21,385 bases of DNA from positions 1-21,385 of the forward strand of contig JBPOHK010000177.1 of the NCBI GenBank assembly GCA_052035645.1, written 5' to 3'. Source of the stretch: RPQJ01 sp052035645. GTDB taxonomy: Bacteria > Pseudomonadota > Gammaproteobacteria > Steroidobacterales > Steroidobacteraceae. This document shows, in pieces, positions 1 to 11,900 of this stretch. Position 1 is the first letter of the stretch; the number at the start of each line of letters is the position of its first letter. Under the pieces are notes generated by a model that saw nothing but the letters and a program-made list of their open reading frames with translations, did no database searches and was not told where the DNA came from. The translations under genes and the position numbers were made by a program.

Positions 1-2687
1 ACGCGACCAGCCAGAACCGCTGGCCGTCGCTCGCATTCGACGTGCAGGCGGTCAACGGCTGGCTGTCGCCGATCTTCGTCGCCGGCTTCTACTACAAGAC
101 CTTCATGTGGCCCGCGCGCTTCTGGGAGAAGGTCTACGAGCCGCTGATCCGCCGCGCGGCCGGGCTCGGCCGGCCGCCGCTCGCACCGGACCCGGACGAG
201 TACGACAAGTGCTGGGCGCATTGCGACGTGCTGGTCGTCGGCAGCGGGCCCGCAGGTCTGATGGCCGCCCTCGCGGCGGGCCGCGCAGGCGCGCGGGTCG
301 TGCTCGCGGAAGAGGATTTCGTGCCCGGCGGACGCTGCCTGGGCGATCGTCGCAGCATCGACGGCCGGCCCTCCGCCGCATGGGCCGCCCACGTGATCGA
401 CGAATTGCGATCTCTGCCGGAGGTGCGGATCCTCACGCGCACCACGGTTTTCGGCAGCTTCGACGACGGCGTGTACGGAGCCGTCGAGCGGGTCAACGAC
501 CACCTGCCGCAGCCGCCGGCCTTCGAGCCGCGCCAGCGTGCCTGGCGCATCGCGGCGCGCCGGTGCGTGCTGGCGGCCGGCGCGATCGAGCGGCCGCTGG
601 TGTTCGGCGACAACGACCGGCCGGGCGTGATGCTCGCGAGCGCGGTGCGCACGTACGTCAATCGCTACGCGGTTGCGCCAGGCCGGCAGGCCGTCGTCTT
701 CACCGACAACGACGACGGCTGGAGCACGGCGCGCGACCTGCTCGCCGCCGAGGTTCCGGTGGCGGCCGTCGTGGATTCGCGCGACGAGCCGACCGTCCGG
801 CGACTGGCCCTCGCCCTCCCGCGCGTCGAAGCCATTGCGGGCGAAGTCGTGCGTGCGCTCGGCGGGCGTTCGGTGCGCGCCGTCGAGGTGATGAGCCACA
901 AGGGCACGCTGCGCCGCTTCGATTGCGATCTCGTCGCCGTCTCCGGCGGGTGGACGCCGACGCTGCACCTGAGCTCGCACCGCGGGCATCGTCCGCGCTG
1001 GGACGAATCGAGGCAGGTGTTCGTGCCCGGGGCGCTGCCGCCCGGGATGCGGGTCGTCGGCGCGGCGAACGGCGAGTTCACCCTGCGCGAGGCGCTGCAG
1101 GCGGGCCAGCGCGCCGGGCTCGAAGCGGCGGCCGAGACCGGCTGGCGCGGCCTGCCGGCGCCGACGCCACAGGTCGACGACGACCCGTGCGCCCGCGAGC
1201 CCCTGTGGCGGGGCCGGCACGCGCGCGGCAAGTGCTTCGTGGACTTCCAGAACGACGTCACCACGACGGACCTCGAACTGGCCGAGCGCGAGGGCTACCG
1301 ATCGGTCGAGCACCTCAAGCGCTACACGACGCTCGGCATGGCGACGGACCAGGGCAAGACGTCGAACGTCAACGCGATTGCGATGCTCGCACTGACCACC
1401 GGCCGGTCGATCGCGGACACGGGCGTCACGACGTTCCGGCCGCCGTACACGCCGGTGGCGCTCGGGGCGCTGGCGGGGCACCACCGGGGCCGGGACTTCC
1501 GCCCGACGCGCCTGCCGCCTTCCCATCGCTGGGCGCAGGAACAGGGGGCGGTGTTCGTCGAGGCCGGCCCCTGGCTGCGCGCGCAATGGTTCCCTCGGGC
1601 GGGCGAAGCCGGCTGGTTCGAGCCCACGTGCCGCGAAGTGCGGGCCACCCGCTCCGCCGTCGGCGTCTGCGACGTCTCGACGCTGGGCAAGATCGACGTG
1701 CAGGGCCCGGATGCCGGCCGCTTCCTCGATCGGCTCTACGCCAACACGATTTCGACGCTCGCCGCCGGGCGCGTCCGCTACGGGCTGATGCTGCGCGAGG
1801 ACGGCTTCGTGATGGACGACGGCACGGTCGCCCGGCTCGCCGGCGATCGCCACCTGGTCACGACCACGACCGCGAACGCGGTGCAGGTCTACCAGCACAT
1901 GCATTTCTGCCACCAGGTGCTGTGGCCGAACCTCGACGTACAGTTCGTCTCGGTGACCGACCAGTGGGCGCAGTTCTCGGTGGCCGGCCCCCGCTCGCGC
2001 GAACTGCTGCAGCGGATCGTTCACGCTGACTGTGACCTTTCGAACGCGGCGTTCCCGTACATGGCCTGCGGCGACGTGCGGCTGGTGGACGGGCGGAGCG
2101 CGCGGCTCTTCCGGATCTCGTTCTCGGGCGAACTGGCCTACGAGATCGCCGTGCCCGCGGGGCGCGGCGACGCGTTGGTGCGCAGCCTCTTCGCCGCGGG
2201 CGCCGACCTCGGCGTGACGGCGTACGGGCTCGAGGCACTCAACGTGCTGCGCATCGAGAAAGGCCACTGCACCGGCAACGAGCTGAACGGGCAGACCACG
2301 GCCGCCGATCTCGGGCTCGGCCGCATGGTGTCGGCGCAGAAGGACTGCATCGGCGGCGTGCTGTCGCGTCGCGTCGCGCTCCTCGATCCGGCCCGGCCGC
2401 GTCTCGTCGGCATTCGCGCACTGGCGCCGCAGGCCACGCTGGCGGGGGGCATGCACTTGCTCGCCGAAGGCGCCCCGCACGACGCGGCGAACGACCAGGG
2501 CCACGTCACCTCGGTCTGCTACTCGCCGAACGTCGGCGCGTGGATCGGCCTCGCCCTGCTCCGCTCGGGACCCGACCGGCACGGCGAGAAACTGCTCGCC
2601 GTAGACGCACTGCGGGGCGTGCAGACGCAGGTCGAGGTCTGTTCGCCCGTGTTCATCGATCCCGAGGGAGCGCGCCTCCGTGGCTGA
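1..2687 (+). CDS. soxA: Sarcosine oxidase alpha subunit (5'-truncated by window edge)
   Basis: Large subunit of heterotetrameric sarcosine oxidase, a cytoplasmic flavoenzyme that oxidatively demethylates sarcosine to glycine, passing the one-carbon unit to tetrahydrofolate and producing H2O2. The reading frame is open from base 3, so about 894 C-terminal residues are visible. The family is usually near 1000 residues, so roughly 100 are missing at the N-terminus. Near the start is the family stretch SPIFVAGFYYKTFMWP. A Rossmann dinucleotide-binding motif (VVGSGPAGLMAALAAG) begins near base 235. The C-terminal half, from about base 1620, is a GcvT-like folate-binding domain (GVCDVSTLGKIDVQGPDAG, later AYEIAVPAGRGD). 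A GTG at 42 is in frame but sits inside conserved sequence and is not the start. The gene overlaps soxG by 8 bp, which indicates an operon. soxB and soxD, normally upstream, lie outside the window. Identification is firm. Confidence 0.95.
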   Translation, partial: ATSQNRWPSLAFDVQAVNGWLSPIFVAGFYYKTFMWPARFWEKVYEPLIRRAAGLGRPPLAPDPDEYDKCWAHCDVLVVGSGPAGLMAALAAGRAGARVVLAEEDFVPGGRCLGDRRSIDGRPSAAWAAHVIDELRSLPEVRILTRTTVFGSFDDGVYGAVERVNDHLPQPPAFEPRQRAWRIAARRCVLAAGAIERPLVFGDNDRPGVMLASAVRTYVNRYAVAPGRQAVVFTDNDDGWSTARDLLAAEVPVAAVVDSRDEPTVRRLALALPRVEAIAGEVVRALGGRSVRAVEVMSHKGTLRRFDCDLVAVSGGWTPTLHLSSHRGHRPRWDESRQVFVPGALPPGMRVVGAANGEFTLREALQAGQRAGLEAAAETGWRGLPAPTPQVDDDPCAREPLWRGRHARGKCFVDFQNDVTTTDLELAEREGYRSVEHLKRYTTLGMATDQGKTSNVNAIAMLALTTGRSIADTGVTTFRPPYTPVALGALAGHHRGRDFRPTRLPPSHRWAQEQGAVFVEAGPWLRAQWFPRAGEAGWFEPTCREVRATRSAVGVCDVSTLGKIDVQGPDAGRFLDRLYANTISTLAAGRVRYGLMLREDGFVMDDGTVARLAGDRHLVTTTTANAVQVYQHMHFCHQVLWPNLDVQFVSVTDQWAQFSVAGPRSRELLQRIVHADCDLSNAAFPYMACGDVRLVDGRSARLFRISFSGELAYEIAVPAGRGDALVRSLFAAGADLGVTAYGLEALNVLRIEKGHCTGNELNGQTTAADLGLGRMVSAQKDCIGGVLSRRVALLDPARPRLVGIRALAPQATLAGGMHLLAEGAPHDAANDQGHVTSVCYSPNVGAWIGLALLRSGPDRHGEKLLAVDALRGVQTQVEVCSPVFIDPEGARLRG

Positions 2688-3288
2688 CAAGCAACCCGCG
2701 GCCCTCGCGCCCGGCCGCCACGGACGATCCGTGGGCGAGCCGGGCGTGGTGATCCGCGAACTCACCGATTTCTCGCTCGCGAACGTCCTCGCCCGGCGCG
2801 GGCGTTCGGCCGAGGCCGCCGCCGCGGCCGAGCAGGCGTTCGGCGTCCGCCTGCCCGACGGCCCACGCCTGGCCACGGGCTACGGCATGAGCTTCATCGG
2901 CACGGGCCCGGGCCAGTGGCTGGCACTGTCGCCGGGATGCGACGAGGGCATCGAGACGCTGCTGGGCGGCGCCCTCGGCGACAGCGTCTCCGTGTTCGAC
3001 CAGAGCGACAGCCGGGTGATGCTCGAACTGCGCGGGCCGCGGGTGCGCGACGCGCTCGCCAAGGGCGTGACGCTCGACCTGCATCCGCGTGCATTCGCGA
3101 CCGGCCAGGCGGCGGTCACCACGGTCGCGCACCTCGCCGTCCACCTCTGGCAGGCCGGCGACGAGCCGCTCTACCGCCTGCTGGGCGTGCGCACCTACTT
3201 CGAAAGCCTCTGGCACTGGCTCGCCGCGGCCTCCGCAGAATACGGCGCACAGGTGCTCGCCCCGGCGCGCTATCCTGCCTCCGGGTAA
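2680..3288 (+). CDS. soxG: Sarcosine oxidase gamma subunit
   Basis: Gamma subunit of heterotetrameric sarcosine oxidase, a small GcvT-related subunit of the complex. It has 202 residues, the usual size. Seen in the sequence: VVIRELTDFSLANVLARRG near residue 23, GPGQWLALSPG near residue 76, DQSDSRVMLELRGPRVRDAL in the middle, and the C-terminal stretch VRTYFESLWHWLAAA, all in the order expected of SoxG. The start is GTG at 2680, inside the last codons of soxA (8-bp overlap), with a GAGGGAG Shine-Dalgarno at 2664-2670. Translation is therefore probably coupled to soxA. The stop codon TAA (3286-3288) sits in the loop of a 9-bp hairpin reported separately. Its position directly after soxA supports the assignment. 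Confidence 0.92.
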   Translation: MADKQPAALAPGRHGRSVGEPGVVIRELTDFSLANVLARRGRSAEAAAAAEQAFGVRLPDGPRLATGYGMSFIGTGPGQWLALSPGCDEGIETLLGGALGDSVSVFDQSDSRVMLELRGPRVRDALAKGVTLDLHPRAFATGQAAVTTVAHLAVHLWQAGDEPLYRLLGVRTYFESLWHWLAAASAEYGAQVLAPARYPASG

Positions 3289-3300
3289 GCGCCGGAGGCA
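3276..3300 (+). promoter_or_regulatory. Hairpin over soxG stop codon and fdhD Shine-Dalgarno
   Basis: TGCCTCCGG (3276-3284) is perfectly complementary to CCGGAGGCA (3292-3300), with a 7-nt loop that contains the soxG stop codon. The right arm carries GGAGG (3294-3298), the best Shine-Dalgarno for fdhD at 3311. There is no T-run, so it is not a typical intrinsic terminator. Inference: a ribosome finishing soxG would open the stem and expose the fdhD site, giving translational coupling. Confidence 0.6.
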
Positions 3301-3310
3301 GCCGCAGGCC

Positions 3311-4168
3311 ATGGCGAAGGACGACGAGTCGCTCGGGGCCAGTCAGCAGCGAGTCGAGGTGACGCGGTTCGGCGCCACGTCGCTGGCGTCCGACGATCTC
3401 GTCGCGGTGGAGGAACCGCTCGAGATCCGCCTGGGACAGCACGTCGACGGCCGGCTCGAATACCAGGCCGTGTCGATCACCATGCGCACGCCCGGCGACG
3501 ACCGCGAACTGGCCGCGGGCTTCCTGTTCACGGAAGGCATCCTGCAGCATCGCGGGCAGGTCCGCTCGATCCGGCACTGCGGCCGGGGCGAGACATCGAC
3601 GAACACGCTCTGCGTCGACCTCGCACCGGACGTCCCTGTCGACGTGAAGCGCCTCGAGCGCAACTTCTACACGACCTCCAGCTGCGGCGTCTGCGGCAAG
3701 ACTTCGCTCGACGCGCTCGCCACCGGCGCAAGCGGCGTCACCCCGCCCGCCGGACTCGGCATCGCGGCGGAGGTCGTGCATGGCCTGCCCGCCCGCGTGC
3801 GCGAGCGACAGCGGAACTTCGCCGGGACGGGCGGCCTGCACGCCGCCGCGCTGTTCTCGACGGCTGGCGAACTGCTGGATGTGCGCGAGGACGTCGGGCG
3901 GCACAACGCCGTGGACAAGCTGCTTGGCGCGCGCTTCCTCGCAGGTGCGTTGCCGGTGCGCGAACAGGTGCTGTTCCTGAGCGGGCGGGTGAGCTTCGAA
4001 CTGCTGCAGAAGGCGGTCATGGCCGGCGTGCCCATCGTTTGCGCCGTCGGCGCGCCGTCGAGCCTCGCCGTCGACGCGGCGCGCGAGTTCGGCGTCACCC
4101 TGCTCGGCTTCGTGCGCGACGGTCGCTTCAACGTCTACGCCGGGGCACAGCGCATCGCCGCCGCCTGA
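3311..4168 (+). CDS. fdhD: FdhD, formate dehydrogenase sulfurtransferase
   Basis: FdhD transfers sulfur from the cysteine desulfurase IscS to the molybdenum cofactor and is required for formate dehydrogenase activity. The protein has 285 residues, normal for the family. Diagnostic motifs are present: the CxxC pair in SSCGVCGK (Cys125 and Cys128), the GGLHAAALF stretch, EDVGRHNAVDK, and SGRVSFELLQKA. The ATG at 3311 is chosen because the open frame upstream runs through soxG and this start begins just before the conserved region (LEIRLGQHVDG). The start is 22 bp after the soxG stop, on the same strand, so it is probably the last gene of the sox operon. Functional link (inference): the one-carbon unit from sarcosine can be converted to formate, which formate dehydrogenase oxidises. 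No formate dehydrogenase gene is in the window. Confidence 0.95.
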   Translation: MAKDDESLGASQQRVEVTRFGATSLASDDLVAVEEPLEIRLGQHVDGRLEYQAVSITMRTPGDDRELAAGFLFTEGILQHRGQVRSIRHCGRGETSTNTLCVDLAPDVPVDVKRLERNFYTTSSCGVCGKTSLDALATGASGVTPPAGLGIAAEVVHGLPARVRERQRNFAGTGGLHAAALFSTAGELLDVREDVGRHNAVDKLLGARFLAGALPVREQVLFLSGRVSFELLQKAVMAGVPIVCAVGAPSSLAVDAAREFGVTLLGFVRDGRFNVYAGAQRIAAA

Positions 4169-4337
4169 GGGCGTCGGCGTCCCGATACCGCGAGCCGGAA
4201 CGATGAGATTCATTCTCAAATAGAGTCGGGGCGAGCCGCCACCCGGCCGCGACTGCGTCCGAACCTGCTGCATCGGGCCCGCCCCCTCTTGCCATCCCGG
4301 CCCGTTCGGTGTCGCATTCGCGGACGAATCGCCCGGG
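4169..4337 (+). other. Intergenic gap before the FIST/kinase operon
   Basis: These 169 bp separate fdhD from the FIST gene. They contain a short AT-richer patch (about 4200-4225) in otherwise GC-rich DNA, with a Fur-box-like palindrome. No convincing -35/-10 pair is seen. No clear intrinsic terminator for fdhD is seen, only a weak imperfect stem around its stop codon. A promoter for the downstream pair is expected here. Confidence 0.5.
4204..4218. promoter_or_regulatory. Fur-box-like palindrome
   Basis: TGAGATTCATTCTCA is an inverted repeat, with perfect 5-bp arms TGAGA and TCTCA around TTCAT. Aligned by eye with the 7-1-7 Fur core TGATAATnATTATCA it matches 11 of the 14 defined positions. 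It lies 120 bp upstream of the FIST gene. Iron control is an inference; the symmetry and the match are seen directly. Confidence 0.4.
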
Positions 4338-5500
4338 ATGGCCATGAACCAAGAGAACCTGCAACTGGTACCGGCGGACGCCGCCGCGACCGCTGAACTC
4401 GTGCGCGGATGGCGCGAGCAATACCCCGACCTCGGCCTGCTGGCGCTGGTGCCCGAAGCCGAGCAGGCGGCCGTGCCGATGCTGCAGGCGGTCTGCCGGG
4501 AGCAGGGTGTCCCGCTCGTGGGCGCGATCTTCCCGCAACTGGTCACCCGGGACGGCTTCGTCGGCGCCGGCTTCTGGCTGCTGCGGTTCGACCACCGGAT
4601 CCCGGCCTTCCTCGTGACGGACCTGGCGGTCGAGCCGGCCGTGGCGGCGCAGCGCATCGCCGAACCCGTCCAGGCACTGCTCGATCGACCGGGGGCCGAC
4701 GGCGCCGGTCGGCCGACCCTGTACCTGATCTTCGACGCCCTGCTGCAGAACGTCTCGTCGCTGCTCGACGACCTCTACCTGCGCCTCGCGGACCGCGTGA
4801 GCTACGCCGGGGTCGCAGGCGGCAGCGAGACGTTCCAGCCGATGCCCTGCGTGTTCGACCAGGAGCGTACCGCGGCGCAGGCCGCGCTCGCGCTGCTGGT
4901 CCCGGCGGACGTCCGGACCATCCTCGAGCACGGCTGCCCCGCCCCCGAGAAGGTGATGACGGCCACCTCGACGTCGGGCAACCAGATCATCCACATCGAC
5001 TGGCGCCCGGCCTTCGACGTCTATCGCGAGATCGTGCGTCGCGAGGGCGGCGTCGAACTCACGCGCGAGAACTTCTACGAGTGGGGCGTGCACTATCCGT
5101 TCGGCATCCTGCGTGCGAACCAGGAAGTCGTCGTGCGCATCCCGGTGGCGCTGACCGACGAGGGCGGCGTGTTCTGCATCGGCGAGGTGCCGGAGAACGC
5201 GATGCTCGTCGTGCTGCGCGCGCCCGGGCTGCAGGACGGCCAGTGCGTGCAGCGCCTCGCGCAGAGCCTCGCGCAGGCCAACGGTTCGCTCGCCGGCGAG
5301 AACCTGCTGGCCTTCTACTGCGCCGGGCGGCGCCTGCACATGGGCGAGGACGCGGCGCGCGAGGTGCAGTCACTGGCGGCACGCACCGGCGTCCGCCAGA
5401 TCGCCGGCGCGCTGTCGCTCGGCGAGATCGGCAGCACCACCTCGGGCGGCTACCCGCTGTTCCACAACGCCACGCTGGTCTGCACGCCCTGGCGTCGCGC

Positions 5501-5504
<4 letters not shown>
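4338..5504 (+). CDS. FIST domain sensory protein
   Basis: FIST proteins are sensory-input proteins predicted to bind small ligands, and they are commonly paired with signalling kinases. The product has 388 residues with no signal peptide or membrane segment, so it should be cytoplasmic. The N-terminal FIST half includes LYLIFDALLQNVSSLLDDLY near residue 135 and SYAGVAGGSETF near residue 155. The FIST C-terminal half ends with LGEIGSTTSGGYPLFHNATL, the characteristic closing motif of the family. The start could be ATG 4338 or the in-frame ATG at 4344; neither has a strong Shine-Dalgarno, so this is undecided. The stop overlaps the start of the hybrid kinase by 4 bp (ATGA), so the two are almost certainly co-translated and work together, FIST presumably feeding a signal to the kinase. 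The ligand is unknown. Confidence 0.88.
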
Positions 5505-7981
<2,477 letters not shown>

Positions 7982-7991
7982 GCCGCGCCCC

Positions 7992-8018
7992 CGGGGCCGG
8001 ATGCGGTGCTCAGCCCCG
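7992..8018. terminator. Possible hairpin between convergent genes
   Basis: CGGGGC (7992-7997) and GCCCCG (8013-8018) form a 6-bp stem with a 15-nt loop in the 28-bp gap between the kinase stop and the end of the PEP-CTERM gene, running into the last codons of the latter. There is no T-run on either strand, so terminator function is only a weak suggestion. Confidence 0.22.
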
Positions 8019-8747
8019 ACGCCGGGACGCGCGACTCGCCAGCAGGGCCGCCAGGCCGCCGGCGAACAGCAGCAGGGTGCCGGGCTCGGGTACCTGCACG
8101 TCGCCGTCGCGCACGGCCCACGCATACCGGCGCAGCGAGCCCGAATCGCCGAACTGGCCGCCCGTCGACGTATCGAAATAGAACACCGAGCCGTTCACGG
8201 CACTCTGCGGGCCGAGATAGTAGCCGCGCACGCCCATCACGTTGACGAACGGGCCGGAGTTCGCGAGCCCGCCGCCGGAGCGGGCGTTGCCGCCGGTGTC
8301 GTAGACGGAGACGTTGCCGAGCGTGTCGTAGAACAGCGAGGCCATCTCGCTGTACACCGTACCGCCCGCGGCCGTGCGCACGTTGAAACCGCAGTCGGTG
8401 CCGCCGAACTGGACGGCGCTGCAGACGAAGGGGTCGGTGAAGTTCACGCGCGGCAGGCGCCAGCCGGTGACGCCGAAGTAGTCGAGCGAGCCGGCCCAGA
8501 TCGCCGCACGATCGGCCGTCATGCCGAAGGCACCGCCGTCGCCGAAGGCGTCGTACTGCGCGGCATACCCCGACGTGTACGCGAAATTGCCGTCGGCGAG
8601 CCAGGTGAGATTCAGCGTCGTGTCGTAGTAGGCGTCGTCGCTGCCGTCGCCGTTCAGGTCGCGGCCGAGCAGGGTCGCGTGCGCCGCGGCGCCCGCCACG
8701 AGCCCCGCGCCCAGCAACGCCCACATCGCCAGAGTCTTCGAACGCAT
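8010..8747 (-). CDS. PEP-CTERM sorting domain protein (DUF1566-like)
   Basis: Predicted exported surface protein of 245 residues. It has an N-terminal signal peptide (MRSKTLAMWALLGAGLVAG, cleavage after AHA near residue 23). A body like the DUF1566 type follows, with DLNGDGSDDAYYDTTLNLTW near residue 29 and GWRLPR near residue 95. The C-terminus carries the PEP-CTERM tripartite tail: VPEPGTLLLF, then a hydrophobic stretch, then ASRASRRRG. Such tails are recognised by an exosortase, which cleaves and anchors or releases the protein, often with extracellular polysaccharide. No exosortase gene is in the window. The ATG at 8747 has a good GGGAGG Shine-Dalgarno (8754-8759). It is convergent with the kinase and divergent from the RHS gene. 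Its specific role is unknown. Confidence 0.85.
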   Translation of the reverse strand: MRSKTLAMWALLGAGLVAGAAAHATLLGRDLNGDGSDDAYYDTTLNLTWLADGNFAYTSGYAAQYDAFGDGGAFGMTADRAAIWAGSLDYFGVTGWRLPRVNFTDPFVCSAVQFGGTDCGFNVRTAAGGTVYSEMASLFYDTLGNVSVYDTGGNARSGGGLANSGPFVNVMGVRGYYLGPQSAVNGSVFYFDTSTGGQFGDSGSLRRYAWAVRDGDVQVPEPGTLLLFAGGLAALLASRASRRRG

Positions 8748-8960
8748 GCACAGCCTCCCTGCCGGGGCTCATGCGGCCCCTTCCCCGCTCCGCAATGTAC
8801 CTCAGATGGGTGACGAATTCACCGCCCGCGGCCTTGCGTGCCCTGGGCCGCCGCGCGCGGGTAATTCGTATCTGAGCGAACGAGCGAGATTACCGGGCGG
8901 AACCGCGACCGCTCGCCTGCAAGGATGCTGCCACGGCGACCACTCGCAAGGAGGCGAGCC
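8748..8960. other. Divergent promoter region of PEP-CTERM and RHS genes
   Basis: This 213-bp gap must hold promoters for both flanking genes. No consensus -35/-10 pair is convincing on either strand. Two inverted repeats are visible: GGTGA(5 nt)TCACC at 8809-8823, and GGTAAT (8860-8865) with ATTACC (8889-8894) separated by 23 nt. Either could be an operator, but neither matches a site I can name. No small gene is supported here. Confidence 0.35.
8948..8954 (+). promoter_or_regulatory. Strong Shine-Dalgarno deciding the RHS start
   Basis: AAGGAGG lies 6 nt before ATG 8961. This favours 8961 over an in-frame upstream start codon at 8925, whose extra 12 residues (MLPRRPLARRRA) would only precede the signal peptide. 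Confidence 0.8.
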
Positions 8961-11900
8961 ATGCGCGACTCGATTCGTATTCCCGACCGGCGACGGGCCG
9001 CACTGACGGCTTGCACCACGGCCCTGCTCACGTTCGTCGCCGGGCTCGGCCTCGCGCAACCCGTCGACCCGGAGGCCTTCGTCGCCGATCCCGTCGTCCT
9101 GCCGGCCGATCCGGCACCGGTCCTGGCGGGCACCGAGGCGATCGTGTCCGGCGCGGTCTCGCTGCCGGCCGCCGTCGAGGCCGGCCACACGCCCGGCTCG
9201 CTGCAGGTCACGAGCACCGGTGCGGCCGGCTACAGCCTGCCGCTGTGGACGCCGCCCGGTGTCGGCGAGGTCGACCTGCGCCTGTCCCTCCAGTACAACT
9301 CGCGCGGCGCCAACGGCGTGCTCGGCCAGGGCTGGTCGCTGGCCGGCCTGTCGGTCATCCACACCTGCAATCGCACGCTGGCCCAGGACGGCGCTCCCGG
9401 ACCGGCGTTCGACGGCCGCACCAGCCGACTGTGCCTCGACGGGCAGCAGCTGAAGCTCGTCAGCGGAAGCTACGGTGCGACGGGCGCGATCTACGCCACC
9501 GAGATCGAGTCCTTTGCCCGCGTCGCCCAGGTGTCGACCGGGCTGGTGCCCGCGTTCGTGCTGACGACGCGCGACGGCCTCGTGTACGAATACGGCACGA
9601 CGCCGGATTCGCAGATCCAACCGCAACGCGGCTCGCGGCAGGCCTGGGCACTCTCGCGCATCCGTGACCGCCAGTCGCCCACGCCGAACCAGATCCTCAT
9701 CACCTACCAGAACGATTCCCCGCTCGACCCATACGGCAACGGGAGCAACATCGGTTCCTACCGCGTCGCCCGCATCGCCTATCCGGTCACGGCCACGGGC
9801 CAGGGGCCGTTCTACCAGGTCGACTTCACCTACTCGCCCCGGCCGACCGCCGACGCGCACGTCGGCTTCGTCGATGGCACCGCGATCCGCGAGCCCAACG
9901 CGCTCGACAGCATCTCGATCCGCAGCTACGGCGCTTCGGCGGTGATCCGCTCGTACAACTTCGCGTACGACGCGAGCCCCGCCACCGGCCGCCTGCGACT
10001 CGCTTCGGTCACCGAATGCGCCGCCGCGAGCTGCCTCACGCCCACCCGTTTCACCTACCTCGGCGGCAGCAATGCGTACGCGGCGATGCAGAAGGCGAAC
10101 TTCAACGCCTCGACCGCCGCGCTGCCCCTGCCCATCGACCTCAACGGCGACGGCCTGCAGGACCTGCTGCTGCCCAAGGCGAACGGTGGCAGCAACACGC
10201 GCTGGTGGGCTGCCCTCGGCACACCGACCGGACTTTCCGCCGCCGTCGACACCGGCCTGATGACGGCCAATGCGAGCCGCCTGCTGGTCGGCAGCTTCAC
10301 CGGCCGCCCGGGCCAGCAGTGGCTGATGGCGCAGGGCGGCACCTGGCTGCTCGCGTCGATGAGCGGTTCGACGTTCACCGCGACGAACACGGGCGTGGCG
10401 GTCAACGGCGAGTTCGGCGCGGTGGACTGGGATGGCGACGGCCTGCCCGACCTCGTCTCCGTCGTCGGCACCGAACTGCGGGTCAGGCGCAACACCACCG
10501 TCCCGCCCGGCAACGTGACGTTCGAGGCCGCTACCCAGCTGGCGGCAACCTCCATCGGCGGCTTCCCGAGCTACAACGCGACCTCGTCGACCTCGCTCGC
10601 CGATTTCAACGGCGACGGCCGCGGCGACGTCGTCGCCACCGGCTTCGACCTCGCGAGCGGCTACACGACGCTGGTGCTGATGTCGAACGGCTTCGGCGCC
10701 GCGCCCACGGTCGGGACGCCCGGCGAGTTCGTCGACGTGTCTCGCCTCGCAGACTTCAATGCCGACGGCTGCACCGACATCGTCACCCCCGCGACCGTGT
10801 TCCTGTCGGCCTGCGACGGCTCGTTCCGTCGCGTGTCGGCCGGTCCCGCGCCCACCATCCCCGGTGCACAGCTCGTGGCCGACATGGACGGCGACGGTCG
10901 CTCCGACCTGCTGTACATCCACACGACGCAGAAGCAGTGGTACGTCCTGCGCTCGCGCGGCGACGGCTATGCCGCCCCGCTCTCCCTCGGACTCAAGGCG
11001 CCGGACGGCACGGCGTGGTTCGTCCTCGACGCGAACGGCGACGGGCTCGGCGATCTCGGCTACCGCGACGACACCAACGGCGGCGCCGTGAAGTACCACC
11101 TGCACGACGCGACGGCGGCCCCGGCCGACGCGCTGGCGGTCGCGACCGACGGCCTGGGCGTGGGCCAGTCGGTGAGGTACGCGGTCATCACGCAGTCGAA
11201 CCACACCCGCCGGAGCGATGCAGCGTTTCCCGAGATCGACGTGCAGCTGCCGATGCACGTGGTCAGCCAGCTCGACGCGAACGTCGGCACCGGCTCCACG
11301 TACCGGCTGCAGTACCACTACTTCGGCGCCCGCATGCACCTGCAGGGTCGCGGCTTCGAGGGGTTCGGCGCCGTGCGTACGCTCGACTCGCGTACCGGCC
11401 TGTACCGCATGGACACCCTGCAGCAGCGCTTTCCGCATACCGGGATGCTGACCCAGAGCACGCTCCTGCAGGGCAACCTGGCGACCCGGGTCCACGACTT
11501 CGTGGCGACCCCGGCCGTGCAGACCTTCGGCAGCACGCCGTTTCAGCAGCGGTACTTCCCGTTCGTCCAGTCGAGCACCGAGTCCCAGTACGAATTCGGC
11601 GGCCCGCTGAACGGCACGCTGGTGACCCAGGCCAGCGCCACCTTCGCGTACGGCGATGGCTACGGCAACCTCACGGCCACCACTCGCACCGTCACCGACA
11701 AGGACCCGGGTTCGCCGTATTTCAACGCCAGCTGGCAGTCCTCCACCAGCGCCTCCTATTTCAACGATGCCCAGGCGAACTGCTACGGGCTGCCGGCCAG
11801 CACGACCACCACCCGGAGTGCCCCGGGCCAGCCGCCCAAGACGCGCACGATCGCCTACCAGGCCGACACCCAGCGCTGCCGGCTGACGCAGCAGGTCGTC

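Noticed and set aside
3089..3310. Upstream extension of fdhD
   Set aside because: It reads soxG in another frame and matches nothing in FdhD; ATG 3311 has a Shine-Dalgarno and gives the family length.
8748..8900. Sigma-54 promoter for the PEP-CTERM gene
   Set aside because: Only a loose match to GGCAC-N5-TTGC (GGGCAC and a GC) on the minus strand; the essential TTGC part is lacking.
9003..9014. Lipobox LTAC in the RHS signal sequence
   Set aside because: Only two hydrophobic residues precede it after the RRR; the long hydrophobic stretch follows the Cys, so a standard signal peptidase I site (near GLAQ) is more likely.
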